Assembly: GCF_003054555.1 (NCBI RefSeq)
Contig: NZ_CP026304.1
Coordinates: 6,944,001 to 7,008,000, forward strand
Length of the DNA stretch: 64,000 bases
Origin: Streptomyces lunaelactis
GTDB lineage: Bacteria; Actinomycetota; Actinomycetes; Streptomycetales; Streptomycetaceae
Reading direction: 5' to 3'
The notes beneath the pieces were generated by a model. That model was not told where the DNA came from and made no database searches. It was given only the letters and a program-made list of their open reading frames with translations. Shown one piece after another: positions 1 through 8,949 of this stretch. Made by a program: the position numbers and the translations under genes. Position 1 is the stretch's first letter; the number at the start of each line of letters is the position of its first letter.

Positions 1-2
1 AC

Positions 3-428
3 AACATACATGTACTGGTCCTGGTGGATTCGGCAGACGTTGTTGAGCAATCCTGGGTCGATCATGCCAACGGTTTCCTGGACTGGGCGGATCTCCGTCC
101 CGAGACCCTGCGCGAAGCGATCGTCGACGTGGAGACTGGACGATTTCATGTGTCGGCGACTCTGGCGCGACGATCCGTCACGGCACCCGACCAGGCCGGT
201 GATGACGCCACCTCGAAGCGCGCGTCGATGATTGCTCTGACGGCACGTGAACACCAGGTGCTGCGCCTGATTGCCGAGGGGCAAAGTAACCGACAAGTCG
301 CTGGATCGCTGAGTATCTCTGAGCATGGAGTTAAACGCATGGTCGGCATCATTTTGGCCAAGCTCAACTGCCCAAATCGGACTCTTGCGGTTGTTCGGGC
401 CATAGAGTCGGGGCTCCTCGTTGTGTGA
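3..428 (+). CDS. LuxR-type response regulator, C-terminal part (5' end outside window)
   Basis: The frame is already open at the left edge, so the annotated GTG at 24 is probably internal. The first ~60 residues look like the end of a NarL/FixJ receiver domain (hydrophobic strand, then D-L-R-P-E-T-L-x-x-A-I-x-D-V-x-x-G-R). A LuxR HTH follows (ALTAREHQVLRLIAEGQSNR, then I-S-E-H-G-V-K-R-M and AKLNCPNRTLAV). The protein would bind DNA as the output half of a two-component system. The HTH is complete and the stop is clean at 426-428. The partner kinase, if linked, lies to the left of the window. The HTH call is firm; the receiver assignment rests on a short stretch. Confidence 0.75.
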   Translation, partial: NIHVLVLVDSADVVEQSWVDHANGFLDWADLRPETLREAIVDVETGRFHVSATLARRSVTAPDQAGDDATSKRASMIALTAREHQVLRLIAEGQSNRQVAGSLSISEHGVKRMVGIILAKLNCPNRTLAVVRAIESGLLVV

Positions 429-694
429 GGTGTCGACCCATTGGCGAAGTTCTGTCCGTCCCAGCCCGTCCATGAACAGGTCGATCCCGGCCTGCGGTGG
501 GCGCGACACCTGTGTGTCGATAGCACCGGAAGAGTCGACGCCGCCGGGCTCTCCCTGACGAAATGGCTCCAGCACCTGCACCCGCAATTGACTGCCGAGG
601 TCCAGCCGCACTTCTAGCCGGTGGTGGACGGTCTCGCTCTCGCGCAGCATCCAAATGCCGTCGCGCTGCAACGCCTGGACGAGAGAGCTTCCCT
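429..694. other. intergenic; weak coding-like remnant
   Basis: No intact gene is seen. One forward frame from about 430 to 615 stays open with a protein-like composition (including D-S-T-G-R-V-D-A-A-G-L-S-L-T-K-W-L near 510-570) and ends at TAG. It has no convincing start or ribosome site and no recognised family. It may be a gene fragment belonging to the decayed region to its right. Confidence 0.25.
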
Positions 695-1506
695 CTATGT
701 TCCCTGGGTGTGCTCAGGGGCGAAGGCTGCCCCCCGAAAGTCGTTGCGAATCTCGGTCAGGGGTTCGCGGTCGCGGTTGAAGCGGAGCTTGTTGGTGAGG
801 AGAGCGGCCCAGCGGCCTTGGGCGGGGCTGATCCACATCCCCGTGCCGGTGAAGCCGCAGTGGACCCAGATGTCCTGGTCGGGGTCGGGGTCGGTGCCGG
901 GCGCGGGGTGCCAGAAGATGCCGCGGGCGGGGGTGATGCCGCCCGTGTGGATGCGGAGGGACTCCCTGATCCAGGTCGGGCCGAAGGCGGACTGGGTGGG
1001 GGCGAGCATGTGGCGGAGGAAGAGGGCGAGGTCGTCGAGGACGAGGGCGGCTCGGTCCGTGTACTCGACGGCTTCGCCGGGCGGGCGGTGGAGGGCCTCG
1101 TGGAGGACGCCGGCGCGGATGTCCTGGGGGTCGGTGCCGTAGAGGTTCCTCAGGTTGGCGCGCAGCGGCAGGCCGGCGGTGTGGGTGAGTAGGTGGTGGG
1201 CCGTGGCCTGGGCGAGGGGGTGGCCTGCGACTTCGTCCCAGAAGGTGCCGAGCGGTGTGTGGAGCTGGAGTTTTCCCTCTTCGATCAGGGTGCCGATCGT
1301 GGACCAGACGGCGAGGATCTTGGTGAGGCTGGCCACGTCGAAGACGGTGTCCAGCCGCATCGGCTCGTCCGGGTGGCTAGGAGGCCGACGGCTCCGCTGG
1401 CCTGGATGCCGTCGGCGTTCCCGACCGCCCACACCGCGCCGGGGTAGACCTCGTCGCGGACGCCGGTTTGGAGGAGGTCTTCGATCCGGTCGGTGGTGTG
1501 GGTCAT
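695..1506 (-). pseudogene. serine hydrolase (beta-lactamase/class C-like), frameshifted and internally deleted
   Basis: The N-terminus (from ATG 1506, about 43 residues ending A-S-G-A-V-G-L-L) is in one frame. The rest (D-E-P-M-R-L-D-T-V-F-D-V-A-S-L-T-K onward) is in another, with the break near 1375. The family's S-x-x-K nucleophile motif is present as S-L-T-K, and a late H-C-G-F-T-G box resembles the H/K-T-G motif. Between E-Y-T-D-R-A-A-L-V-L and D-D-L-A-L-F-L the protein skips roughly 80 residues that family members normally have. Total length (~270 residues) is short for a family of 350-400. It is the last gene of a leftward decayed operon. Either true decay or local sequence error could explain one frameshift, but not the missing segment. 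Confidence 0.7.
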
Positions 1507-1593
1507 GGTCTCCCGATCGCCGTGGGCCGCGGGTCGTCCGCTGGCCAGGTTAGTGACGCGGCCCGGGCGGTGCCGACTGCGCCACGGGTGGTG

Positions 1594-2686
1594 TCAGGCG
1601 AGCTGCCGGCCGAGGGCGGTGATGGCCGTGGCGGTGGAGCTGAGGGGGAAGCGGGCGGCGTTGGTGCGGCCGGATGCCCGGAGCATCTCCAGGAGGCCGG
1701 GGGTGGTGCGCAGGCGGTGGAGGTTGTGGGCGGCGGTGGTGGGGTTGGTGAAGTCGGTGGCCAGGCCGGTGCCGGAGAGGGCTTCGCTGAGTCCGGGAAC
1801 GGGTTGGTAGAGGACGGGGAGTCCGCAGGCCTGGGCTTCGAGGGCGACGAGGCCCATGGCCTCCAGGGTGGTGGAGGGCACGGCGAGTACGTCGTGGTCG
1901 GCGAAGGCCTTCCACAGTTGGGGGCGGCGGAACCAGCCGAGGTAGCGGACGTGGACGCCGAGCTGGCGGACGACCGGGGCGAGGTCGAGGAACTGGGCGC
2001 GCGGGGCGGCGATGCTCAGTTCGACCGAGCGGGTGGCCGAGACGGCTTGGAGGAGGGGTTCGAGGCCTTTCTCGGAACTGAGGCGGCCTGCGAAGAGGAT
2101 CCGCAGGTGGCTGGTGGGACGTCGGGCGGGCCGGGGCGGTGGGCTGGTGAGGAGGCGATCGGGGATGCCCCAGGGGATCTTCTCGATCTTGCGCCTGTCC
2201 GTCTTGGGGGCGAGCTTGAGCAGGCGGTCGGCCATGGCTCCGGTGGGGACGACGATCGCGTCGGCAGCGGAGGCGGTCTCGCGGAGAACGCGTAGCTGCG
2301 TGGTGTGCTTCTCGGCGTGCAGGAGGTCGGTGCCGTGGACGAAGGCGATCCGGGGGTGGGCGGGTAGGGCCCGCAGGAGGGCGGGGTGGCCCGAAGGCCA
2401 GGTGGTGCAGGTGCAGCACGCTGATCCGGCGCGGGTCGATGGCGGCCGCCATGGCGTGGCGCAGGTTCGTGACGTACCGGCTGAACGCGGGGCCCCGAGG
2501 CATTGCCGGATGCGTGCAGCAGGTCGATGCCGGCCGGGGCATGGGGTTGCAGGCCGTCGGGGCGAGCATGAAGGCGCGGGCAGGGATGGCGGGCTGGGTG
2601 CCGGCGTAGAGGTCGAGGAAGAGTTCGGCGCTTCCGCCGGGGCTGGGGAACGGCAGGTCGAGAGCGGTGGCGACGACGCGGTTCAC
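1594..2686 (-). pseudogene. family-4-type glycosyltransferase, multiply frameshifted
   Basis: Reading from GTG 2686 (overlapping the upstream TGA as GTGA), the protein starts V-A-T-A-L-D-L-P-F-P-S-P-G-G-S and must change frame near 2510 and again near 2388 to stay homologous. The middle part reads P-R-I-A-F-V-H-G-T-D-L-L-H-A-E-K-H. The intact C-terminal half is a GT-B nucleotide-sugar domain: LRILFAGRLSSEKGLEPLL, Y-L-G-W, then A-V-P-S-T-T-L-E-A-M-G-L-V-A-L-E-A-Q-A-C-G-L-P-V. The span is 1093 bp, not a multiple of three. A functional gene would transfer a sugar to an unknown acceptor in the cytoplasm. It is translationally linked to the dCTP-deaminase-like gene upstream. Confidence 0.75.
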
Positions 2687-2997
2687 CGGCGGCCTCCGGG
2701 GTTCTCCTCGTAGAGGCGGGACGTCTCGATGCCCTCGCTGGTGCGGTACTTGAGGCCGTGCCAAGGTGTGGCCGAGGTACAGCTCGCCGGGCTGCAGGAC
2801 GTGGCCGTCGTTGCCGATCTCTGTGGGGCGGTGGGGTTCGGGCGGTAGGTGTCGAGTACCTGGTCGGTGTAGGTGAGCAGGGTCCCGCCGAGGCGGACGT
2901 TGTAGCTGTTCGGGTTGACCTGGGTCGGCATGAAGGGGGAGATGCGCAGCCGTCCGTCCTTCGAGGCGGAGGTGATCTCGGGTCCGGTGAGGATCAC
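2683..2997 (-). pseudogene. dCTP deaminase-like protein, frameshifted with core deleted
   Basis: The start (M-I-L-T-G-P-E-I, I-S-P-F, V-N-P-N-S-Y-N-V-R-L-G) is that of the dCTP deaminase/dUTPase family. After P-T-A-P-Q the correct continuation (E-I-G-N-D-G-H-V-L-Q-P-G-E-L-Y-L-G-H-T) is in a second frame. The frame then returns for a typical C-terminal tail ending Y-R-T-S-E-G-I-E-T-S-R-L. About 90 residues carrying the catalytic core are absent, so the ~104-aa product cannot be a working enzyme (family ~190 aa). GTG 2997 overlaps the preceding stop, and its own stop overlaps the glycosyltransferase start, so the set was once a tightly coupled operon. Confidence 0.7.
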
Positions 2998-4080
2998 CGG
3001 TCGTCTCCGTTGGTCAGGATGCTCGTGATCGCCGAGCCGAGGCTGAGGCCGGCGGGGTGGGCTCGGCTGCCGAGACAGGTGTCAGCGAGGTAGTCGGTGG
3101 TCAGCACGCTCGTCAGTCCGCCGGGGAGCGGATCGGGGGAGGTGATCAGGAGTCCTGCCCGCTCGGTGAGGTGAGTGAGCAGGGCAGCGGGGTCATTCCG
3201 GAAGGCCGGCGCGACCTGGGCCTCGACCAGCTTGTTGTCGAACGGCTCGATGACGAGTAGATCCCCGTTGGTGAGGACTTCGCCGAGCAGCGTCGTGCGC
3301 ACGGCGGTCTCGTTGAGGACGACCGCCTCGCTGCCCAGCCCGCTGCGCAACCGGTCGGCCAGTTCGTGGAGCAGGGCGTGGCGGTCGAGAGGCTTGTTCC
3401 GATAGGGCGCGACGAGACGACCCAGCGGCTCGGCCAGTTGTGCGTCGATGGAGGCGATCTGTTCACGGACGGAGTCGAGCTCGGTCGGCAGGACGGACTC
3501 CGAGGTGTCAGGGAAGCGGGCGGTCCGTCCGACCCAGCCTTCGGGGGAGCGGTTGGCGACTGCGTATCCGACGGCGAGTTCCTGGCCTTTGATCACGATG
3601 GTGCCGCCGACCCGTTCGGGTCCGGTGTGTTCGCTGTGGCAGTGGCCGGCGAAGACCACGTCGAGGCAGGGGCATGCCTCGGCGAGCTGGAGGTCCTGCT
3701 CGAAGCCGGAGTGGCTGAGGAGGACCCAGGAGTCGACCTCGTGGTGGTGCGCGAGAATCAGCTCGCGCAGAGCCTGGACGGGGTCGGTGACGCGGTGGGC
3801 GGCCCGCTGTCCGGCCGGGATCGAGTTGAACGCCTGCAGGCCGATCACGGCCGTAACGGCGGTCCGTCGGCCGCGATGTCCACGGTGCGCAGACGCCGGA
3901 AGAGTGCGTTGCCGGTGGAGTCTTCGACGACGTTCGTCAATACGGTCCGCTGGTGGAGGGCGGGCTCGAAGTAGTGCGGCCAACCGTGGTTCCCGGGAGC
4001 GACGACGTCGTACAGGGCGAGCAGGATGTCCCGTTCGAGCGCGCCCCGGCCGAGGCGGTAGAACCGCACTGTGTCGGAGG
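2994..4080 (-). pseudogene. metallophosphatase / 5'-nucleotidase, N-terminally truncated and frameshifted
   Basis: Recognisable sequence begins near 4075 (F-Y-R-L-G-R-G-A-L-E-R-D) and includes the metallophosphoesterase box V-V-A-P-G-N-H-G-W. It changes frame near 3850 (after T-V-D-I-A-A-D-G) and continues through V-F-A-G-H-C-H-S-E-H, a second metal box, and a 5'-nucleotidase C-terminal domain (A-V-V-L-N-E-T-A-V-R-T-T-L). The first metal-binding D-x-H region expected at the N-terminus is missing. It was the first gene of the decayed leftward operon. Nothing upstream to 4348 supplies a promoter or start. Confidence 0.7.
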
Positions 4081-4348
4081 GCGAGGCCGGAGCAGGTGAA
4101 GGCCGCGAGCCGGAGTGCCACAAGCCAGCGCTCGGTGGTGCGGGCAAAGCCAGCGCAATGCTTCCGTTACGCAGCGCAGCCGCGAGCTCGTGAAGGTGGC
4201 CGTGTTCGCCGACATGGGCGGTGCCGGGTGTGGGCGCCGCCCTGTCACGCCGAGCTGCGCTTTCTCCCCAGATTCTCCCCAGGGGCCGGTAGAGGGCACT
4301 ACAGGGCCTTTGCTAGAGCCAAGTTGATCAAGTGGAACGGGTTGCTGG
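4081..4348. other. intergenic, no gene seen
   Basis: Low-information stretch between the decayed operon and corA. Neither strand shows a frame with homology, and no hairpin or repeat stands out. It marks the boundary between degraded and intact sequence. Confidence 0.5.
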
Positions 4349-5500
4349 CTACAGCCAGTCGCGGCGCTTGAAGATGAAGTACAAACTGATGCAAACTACC
4401 GCCATCAGTAGGATCGCGAACGGATACCCCGCCGCCCACTTCAATTCCGGCATCGTCTCGAAGTTCATTCCGTAAATCGTTCCCACTAGCGTGGGTGCAA
4501 ACAGAATGGCCGCCCAGGACGAGATTTTCTTGATCTCCTCGTTCTGCTCGAAGCCCGCCTCCGCCAGCGCCCGCATCTCCGCGTTCTGCTGCTGCGTCAC
4601 CAGCGTCGCATTGACCGTCAGGATGTCCGCCAGCGCCTGTCGGAAGCCGTCCACCCGCTCGCTGGTGTGCGTGACATGGTCGGCCACGTCGCGCAGATAG
4701 CGCTGGAGTTCCTCGTCCGTGCCGTACTTCGCGAAGCCCGAGATCAGACCGTGCAGCATGCCGACCAAGGGGCGGGTGGCGCGCTGGAACTCGACCATTT
4801 CGCGGGAGAGTTCGTAGATACGGCGGGACACCGAGGGGTCGCCGCCGAACACCTCCGTCTCGATCTCGTCGATGTCGTTCTGCACGCCCGCCACCACCGG
4901 GGCGTAGCCGTCGACGACGGCGTCCAGGATCGCGTACAGCGCGGCCTCGGGGCCGAGCGCGAGGAGTTCGGGGGTCTCCTCCATCCGCCGGCGTACCGCG
5001 GACAGGTCCGGGGCCGCGCCGTGGCGGACGGTGATCAGGAAGTCCTTGCCGACGAAGACATGCAGCTCGCCGAAGTCGACCTCCTCCTGGGCGTCGAGAT
5101 AGCGGGCGGCGCGCAGGACCACGAACAGGGTGTCGCCGTACCGCTCCAGCTTCGGGCGCTGGTGGGCCTCCAGGGCGTCCTCGACGGCGAGTTCATGGAG
5201 GTCGAACTCCGCGGCCAGCGAGAGGAGTTCGGCCTCCGTCGGGCGGTGCAGGCCGATCCACGCCATGCCGTCCGGGTACTCGCGCAGCTGGCGGAAGGTC
5301 TCGGCGAGCGAGTCGGGGGTCGAGACGCGGCGGCCGTCGCGGTAGAGCGCGGCCTGGACGACGCTGCCCTGGGCCTTGAGTACGGGGGTGGGAGCGGGCG
5401 GCTCGGGGCCGGCGGGCCGGTGGCGGCGGGGCTCGCGGGAGGCGGGGGGCGGCGGCGCCACTGGGGCCTCCTCGGGGACATCGACATCCTTGAGTCTCAC
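4349..5500 (-). CDS. corA: CorA-family magnesium/divalent cation transporter
   Basis: Pentameric channel family for Mg2+ (Co2+, Ni2+) uptake across the cytoplasmic membrane. Residues ~1-40 are a Pro-rich extension. A large cytoplasmic domain follows (W-I-G-L-H-R-P-T-E, D-A-L-E-A-H-Q-R-P-K-L-E, then helical segments), with two C-terminal membrane helices. The signature Y-G-M-N at the end of TM1 is intact (TLVGTIYGMNFETMPEL), and the C-terminus is basic (F-K-R-R-D-W-L). I chose GTG 5500 because GAGG/GGAG precedes it. An in-frame ATG at 5521 lacks a ribosome site. It is divergent from the winged-helix gene at 5675. No Mg-sensing leader was recognised. Confidence 0.9.
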   Translation of the reverse strand: MRLKDVDVPEEAPVAPPPPASREPRRHRPAGPEPPAPTPVLKAQGSVVQAALYRDGRRVSTPDSLAETFRQLREYPDGMAWIGLHRPTEAELLSLAAEFDLHELAVEDALEAHQRPKLERYGDTLFVVLRAARYLDAQEEVDFGELHVFVGKDFLITVRHGAAPDLSAVRRRMEETPELLALGPEAALYAILDAVVDGYAPVVAGVQNDIDEIETEVFGGDPSVSRRIYELSREMVEFQRATRPLVGMLHGLISGFAKYGTDEELQRYLRDVADHVTHTSERVDGFRQALADILTVNATLVTQQQNAEMRALAEAGFEQNEEIKKISSWAAILFAPTLVGTIYGMNFETMPELKWAAGYPFAILLMAVVCISLYFIFKRRDWL

Positions 5501-5674
5501 CTCCCACCTCGACGGCGCCATCTGCGCCGAGCGCTGTCTGCCTGTACGGAGCCGTGCCCACACAGCCCCGGAGCAGGATATCCGGGTCGAAATGCCCCGG
5601 CATGACGGGGCGGCGACCAGTCGTACCGCCATTGCGGACGGAAGCTGTCCGCAAGCCTGAGTAGCGTGTGGCAC

Positions 5675-6850
5675 ATGGCCTCGAAGACGACGAACCCCGT
5701 GCTCGGCAACCGCGCCCTGAACCGCGCCACCCTGGACCGTCAGCTCCTGCTGCGCCGCGCACCCAAGTCCGCGATGTCCGCCAAGGGCGCCGTCGAGCAC
5801 CTCGTCGGACTCCAGGCGCAGAACGTGAAGCCCCCGTACTTCGCGCTCGCCGCCCGTCTGGATGGCTTCGACCCGGAGGATCTCTCGGCCCTGATGGCAT
5901 CCCGCGAGGTCGCCCGCCTGGTCACCATGCGCTCCACCATCCACACGCACTCCGCCGACGACTGCCTGACCCTGCGCCCTCTGGTCCAGGCGGCGCGCGA
6001 CCGGGAGCTCAAGCAGTTCCGCAACGGTCTGGCCGGGGTCGATCTCGGCCGGCTCGGCGCCATCAGCCGGGAGCTGGTCGAGGAGCAGCCCCGGACCATG
6101 AAGGAGCTGCGCGAGGCTCTGCTGAAGGAGTGGCCGGACGGCGACCCGTTCGCGCTGTCCGTCGCCGCCCGCTGCGTACTGCCGCTGGTGCAGGTCACCC
6201 CGCGCGGGCTGTGGGGCAGGAGTGGCCAGGTCACGCTGACCACCGCCGAGCACTGGTTCGGCAGGGAGTCCGAGCCGGTCCCCGCGCCCGACGGCACGGT
6301 GCTCCGCTATCTCGCGGCCTTCGGACCCGCCTCGGTCAAGGACATGCAGACCTGGTCCGGGCTGACCCGGATGCGGGAGGTCTTCGAGCGGCTGCGGCCA
6401 CGGCTGGCCGTCTTCCAGGACGAGCAGGGTGTCGAGCTCTTCGATCTCCCGGACGCTCCTCGCCCCGACGCCGACACCCCCGCGCCGCCCCGTTTCCTCC
6501 CCGAGTACGACAACCTGCTGCTCTCGCACGCCGACCGCAGCCGGTTCGTGACCGAGGAGTACACGTCGCGCTCCTGGAAGGGCAATCAGTCGTTCAGTGT
6601 CCTCATGGTCGACGGCCGGCTGTCCGGCATCTGGTGGCTCGAGGAGAGCAAGGGGAGCAAGGGGAGCAAGGGGAGCCAGGGGAGCCAGGGGAGCCAGGGG
6701 AGCCAGGGGAGCGCGCTCTTGACCGTGCAGGCCTTCGGCAAGCTGACCCGTACACAGCGCGAAGCGGTGGCCGAGGAGGGCGAGCGGATACTCACCACCA
6801 TGTCCTCGGCCACCACGCACGACATCCGCTTCGGGACATTCAGCGAATAG
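5675..6850 (+). CDS. winged-helix DNA-binding domain protein (HTH_42/AlkX-YcaQ-like)
   Basis: 391-aa protein of the family known from alkylation-tolerance and crosslink-unhooking proteins. Visible family landmarks are V-E-H-L-V-G-L-Q-A-Q-N (residues ~35-45), V-T-M-R-S-T-I-H (~85), W-F-G-R near 195 and L-P-E-Y-D-N-L-L-L-S-H-A-D-R near 280. Near residue ~325, between W-W-L-E-E and the C-terminal strand, sits a seven-copy S-K-G/S-Q-G insertion. A TAGCGT box at 5662-5667 lies 7 bases before ATG 5675 and there is no Shine-Dalgarno, suggesting a leaderless transcript and arguing for ATG 5675 over GTG 5666. It converges on lysA with a 12-bp gap. Biochemical role in this organism is inferred from the family only. 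Confidence 0.8.
   Translation: MASKTTNPVLGNRALNRATLDRQLLLRRAPKSAMSAKGAVEHLVGLQAQNVKPPYFALAARLDGFDPEDLSALMASREVARLVTMRSTIHTHSADDCLTLRPLVQAARDRELKQFRNGLAGVDLGRLGAISRELVEEQPRTMKELREALLKEWPDGDPFALSVAARCVLPLVQVTPRGLWGRSGQVTLTTAEHWFGRESEPVPAPDGTVLRYLAAFGPASVKDMQTWSGLTRMREVFERLRPRLAVFQDEQGVELFDLPDAPRPDADTPAPPRFLPEYDNLLLSHADRSRFVTEEYTSRSWKGNQSFSVLMVDGRLSGIWWLEESKGSKGSKGSQGSQGSQGSQGSALLTVQAFGKLTRTQREAVAEEGERILTTMSSATTHDIRFGTFSE
6647..6709 (+). repeat. in-frame 9-bp tandem repeat (7 units)
   Basis: Units AGCAAGGGG x3 then AGCCAGGGG x4, encoding (S-K-G)3(S-Q-G)4 inside the winged-helix gene. Single-base drift between the two unit types points to slippage expansion followed by one substitution. Confidence 0.95.
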
Positions 6851-6862
6851 CAGCCAATGGCA

Positions 6863-8287
6863 CTACAGGCCGATGTCGCGCCTGCGGTGGTCGTCGAACG
6901 TCTCGCGCCGGATCAGCGTCCGCGACCGCCCCTGCGACACCGCCACCACCGGCGGCCGGCCCGTCAGGTTGTACCCCGACGCCATCGACACGTGGTACGC
7001 ACCGGACGCCGGCACGGCCAGGATGTCCCCGGGCCGTACGTCCTCCGGCAGCTCCACCGACTCCGCGAGCACATCGCCCGCCTCGCAGTGCCGGCCGACC
7101 ACCGTCGTCGTACGCATCGGGGCGGTCGACGAGCGCCCGACCATACGGACGGTGTAGCGCGCCCCGTACAGCGCGGGCCGCGGGTTGTCGCTCATCCCGC
7201 CGTCCACGGCCACGAAGACCTGGCCGCCGCCGCGCTTCACCGACAGCACTCGGTAGAGGGCGATCCCTGCCGGAGCCATGATCGAGCGGCCGGGCTCGAC
7301 GGTGAGCCGGGGCAGTGGGAAGTCGGACTCCGCGCAGGCGCGCACCAGTTCGTCGTTGATCCGCCGTCCGTACGCGGCCGGTGCCGGTGCCGGGTCCCCG
7401 GGCAGATACGCCACGGCGAAGCCGCCGCCCAGGTCGAGCTCGGGCAGGGTGACGCCATAGCGGTCGCGGATGCGCGCCATGAAGGCGATGACGCGCCGCA
7501 CGTTCTGCGCGTACGGCTCCGGGGAGGCGATCTGCGAGCCCAAGTGGCTGTGCAGGCCGGTCAGTTCGAGCCGCGGCTGGCCGAGGATGCGGGCCACCGC
7601 GTCCTCCGCGTCGCCGCCCGCGATGGAGAGGCCGAACTTCTGGCCCTCCGCGCCTGTCCGGATCTTCTTGTGGCCGCCCGCCTCGATACCGGGCAGCACG
7701 CGCACCATCACCTGCTGGGCCTGGGGCCCCGTCACCTGGGCCGCCAGCCGGGCAATCTCACAGTCCGAGTCGATGACGATCCGGCCCACGCCGAGCCGTA
7801 GCGCGGTGCGCAGGTCCTGCGGCGACTTGGCGTTGCCGTGCATCACGATCCGCTCGGCGGGGAAGCCGCGGGTCGCGGCGAGTTCCAGCTCGCCCGCGGA
7901 GCAGACGTCGAGGCCGAGGCCTTCCTCGTCCATCCAGTCGACGACGGCCCGGGACAGGAAGGCTTTGCCGGCGTACACCACTTCGGCGTCGGGCAGGGCG
8001 CGCCGCCAGGCCCGCGCCCGGGACCGGACCTCGTCCTCGTCGAGTACGTAGACGGGCGTGCCGTACCGATCGGCGAGCTCGGTGAGCGAGACACCGGCCA
8101 CCGCGACATCACCGCCGGGCGCGGAGACGGCGGACGCGGGCCACACCGAGGGAGCAGCGAGTTCCGGTATCGCCGGAACCGGGTCCGGAAGTGGGTCCGG
8201 AAGTGGGTCCGGAAGTGGGTCCGGAAGTGGGTCCGGAACCGGGTCCGAACCCGGGGCCTGAACCGGAACTCCGGGTACTGCGGTCAT
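6863..8287 (-). CDS. lysA: diaminopimelate decarboxylase
   Basis: PLP enzyme making L-lysine from meso-diaminopimelate in the cytosol (474 aa). Alanine-racemase-like barrel with the PLP lysine in V-V-Y-A-G-K-A-F (K108), H-S-H-L-G-S-Q, the phosphate-binding D-L-G-G-G-F, E-P-G-R-S-I, and the catalytic-cysteine box H-C-E-A-G-D near residue 400. Start ATG 8287 has a strong GGAGG site. The first ~45 residues are unusual: a P-L-P-D repeat from a 12-bp minisatellite sits before the catalytic domain. It is preceded by a SAV_915-like gene. Streptomyces usually carries another lysA beside the threonine genes, so this may be a paralogue serving secondary metabolism; that is inference. Confidence 0.9.
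   Translation of the reverse strand: MTAVPGVPVQAPGSDPVPDPLPDPLPDPLPDPLPDPVPAIPELAAPSVWPASAVSAPGGDVAVAGVSLTELADRYGTPVYVLDEDEVRSRARAWRRALPDAEVVYAGKAFLSRAVVDWMDEEGLGLDVCSAGELELAATRGFPAERIVMHGNAKSPQDLRTALRLGVGRIVIDSDCEIARLAAQVTGPQAQQVMVRVLPGIEAGGHKKIRTGAEGQKFGLSIAGGDAEDAVARILGQPRLELTGLHSHLGSQIASPEPYAQNVRRVIAFMARIRDRYGVTLPELDLGGGFAVAYLPGDPAPAPAAYGRRINDELVRACAESDFPLPRLTVEPGRSIMAPAGIALYRVLSVKRGGGQVFVAVDGGMSDNPRPALYGARYTVRMVGRSSTAPMRTTTVVGRHCEAGDVLAESVELPEDVRPGDILAVPASGAYHVSMASGYNLTGRPPVVAVSQGRSRTLIRRETFDDHRRRDIGL
8181..8240 (-). repeat. in-frame 12-bp tandem repeat in lysA N-terminus
   Basis: Four perfect units of GGGTCCGGAAGT (plus strand) and a fifth variant, translated as the acidic, proline-rich P-D-P-L repeat at residues ~16-37 of the decarboxylase. 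Its length should vary between strains. Confidence 0.95.
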
Positions 8288-8304
8288 CCGTACACCTCCA
8301 GGCA

Positions 8305-8763
8305 TCAGTCGAGAAAAGCGTGAATCGCGGTGACCGCGGACCAGACGAAGGCCGCGGCCCCGGTCACCCGGAGCACCCCGACGGCGTCCGGATCCCCTTC
8401 GGGCCGGCGCGCGCACGGCTGCGCGGACGCGGGTACCGGTCCGGAGGCAGGCAGGGAGGCGACCGCCGGCGCGGGAGCGGTGAGCTGGGGGTCCACCGTC
8501 ACGGTGGTGACCCCGATCGGTTCGGCGAGCGTACGCAGCGCGGGCTCGGCGAGCCTGATCCACGGCTGTCGTTCACCGAGCACGGCCACGAGCTGCTCCC
8601 GGCTGGTGAATCCGACGGCGGTGCGTACGCCGAGCGGTGTGCGCATGAAGCGCAGTTGGTGTCCTCCGGCAGAGCCGAGCCGAACCGGCACGTACAGCGG
8701 CCCTGCCGGGCGGCGTTCGTCGGGGTCCGCGGGATCCGCGTCCTCACGGGTGAGGGTCTCCAT
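8305..8763 (-). CDS. SAV_915-like hypothetical protein
   Basis: 152 aa. The N-terminal half (LYVPVRLGSAGGHQLRFMRT, then G-V-R-T-A-V-G-F-T-S-R-E-Q-L) resembles the SseB-like fold of the actinobacterial SAV_915 group. The middle is Pro/Ala-rich, and the C-terminus ends in a hydrophobic segment (A-A-F-V-W-S-A-V-T-A-I) that could anchor it. It sits 17 bases upstream of lysA in the same direction and could be cotranscribed with it. Function unknown; the family name is from recall of the N-terminal pattern. Confidence 0.65.
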   Translation of the reverse strand: METLTREDADPADPDERRPAGPLYVPVRLGSAGGHQLRFMRTPLGVRTAVGFTSREQLVAVLGERQPWIRLAEPALRTLAEPIGVTTVTVDPQLTAPAPAVASLPASGPVPASAQPCARRPEGDPDAVGVLRVTGAAAFVWSAVTAIHAFLD

Positions 8764-8949
8764 GGTGTCCTCCGCAGGGGAGTCGAGCGTTTTTCCTGAC
8801 CACTCGAAGCTATGCCCGTGCGGAGGCGGGGCAGCGGATCCATGACGTGCCGCTGATCGTGCGGGGCCGCTATTTGACGCGTCCCTAGCGCTGGTGCCGG
8901 ACGCGGAGGTTCAGCGGGGGGAGTTCAGGCGCACGTCACAAGGACGGCT

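Noticed and set aside
1550..2764. 404-codon single open frame for the glycosyltransferase region
   Set aside because: Only its first ~90 residues resemble the family; the C-terminal half is Arg/Pro-rich noise, and the real domain is in another frame.
5668..7281. 537-codon open frame on the plus strand across the winged-helix gene and lysA
   Set aside because: Arg/Pro/Ala-rich translation without motifs; it is a frame shadow of two well-supported genes in high-GC DNA.
8288..8304. lysine riboswitch upstream of lysA
   Set aside because: Only 17 bases separate lysA from the preceding gene, and no structured leader is seen upstream of that gene.
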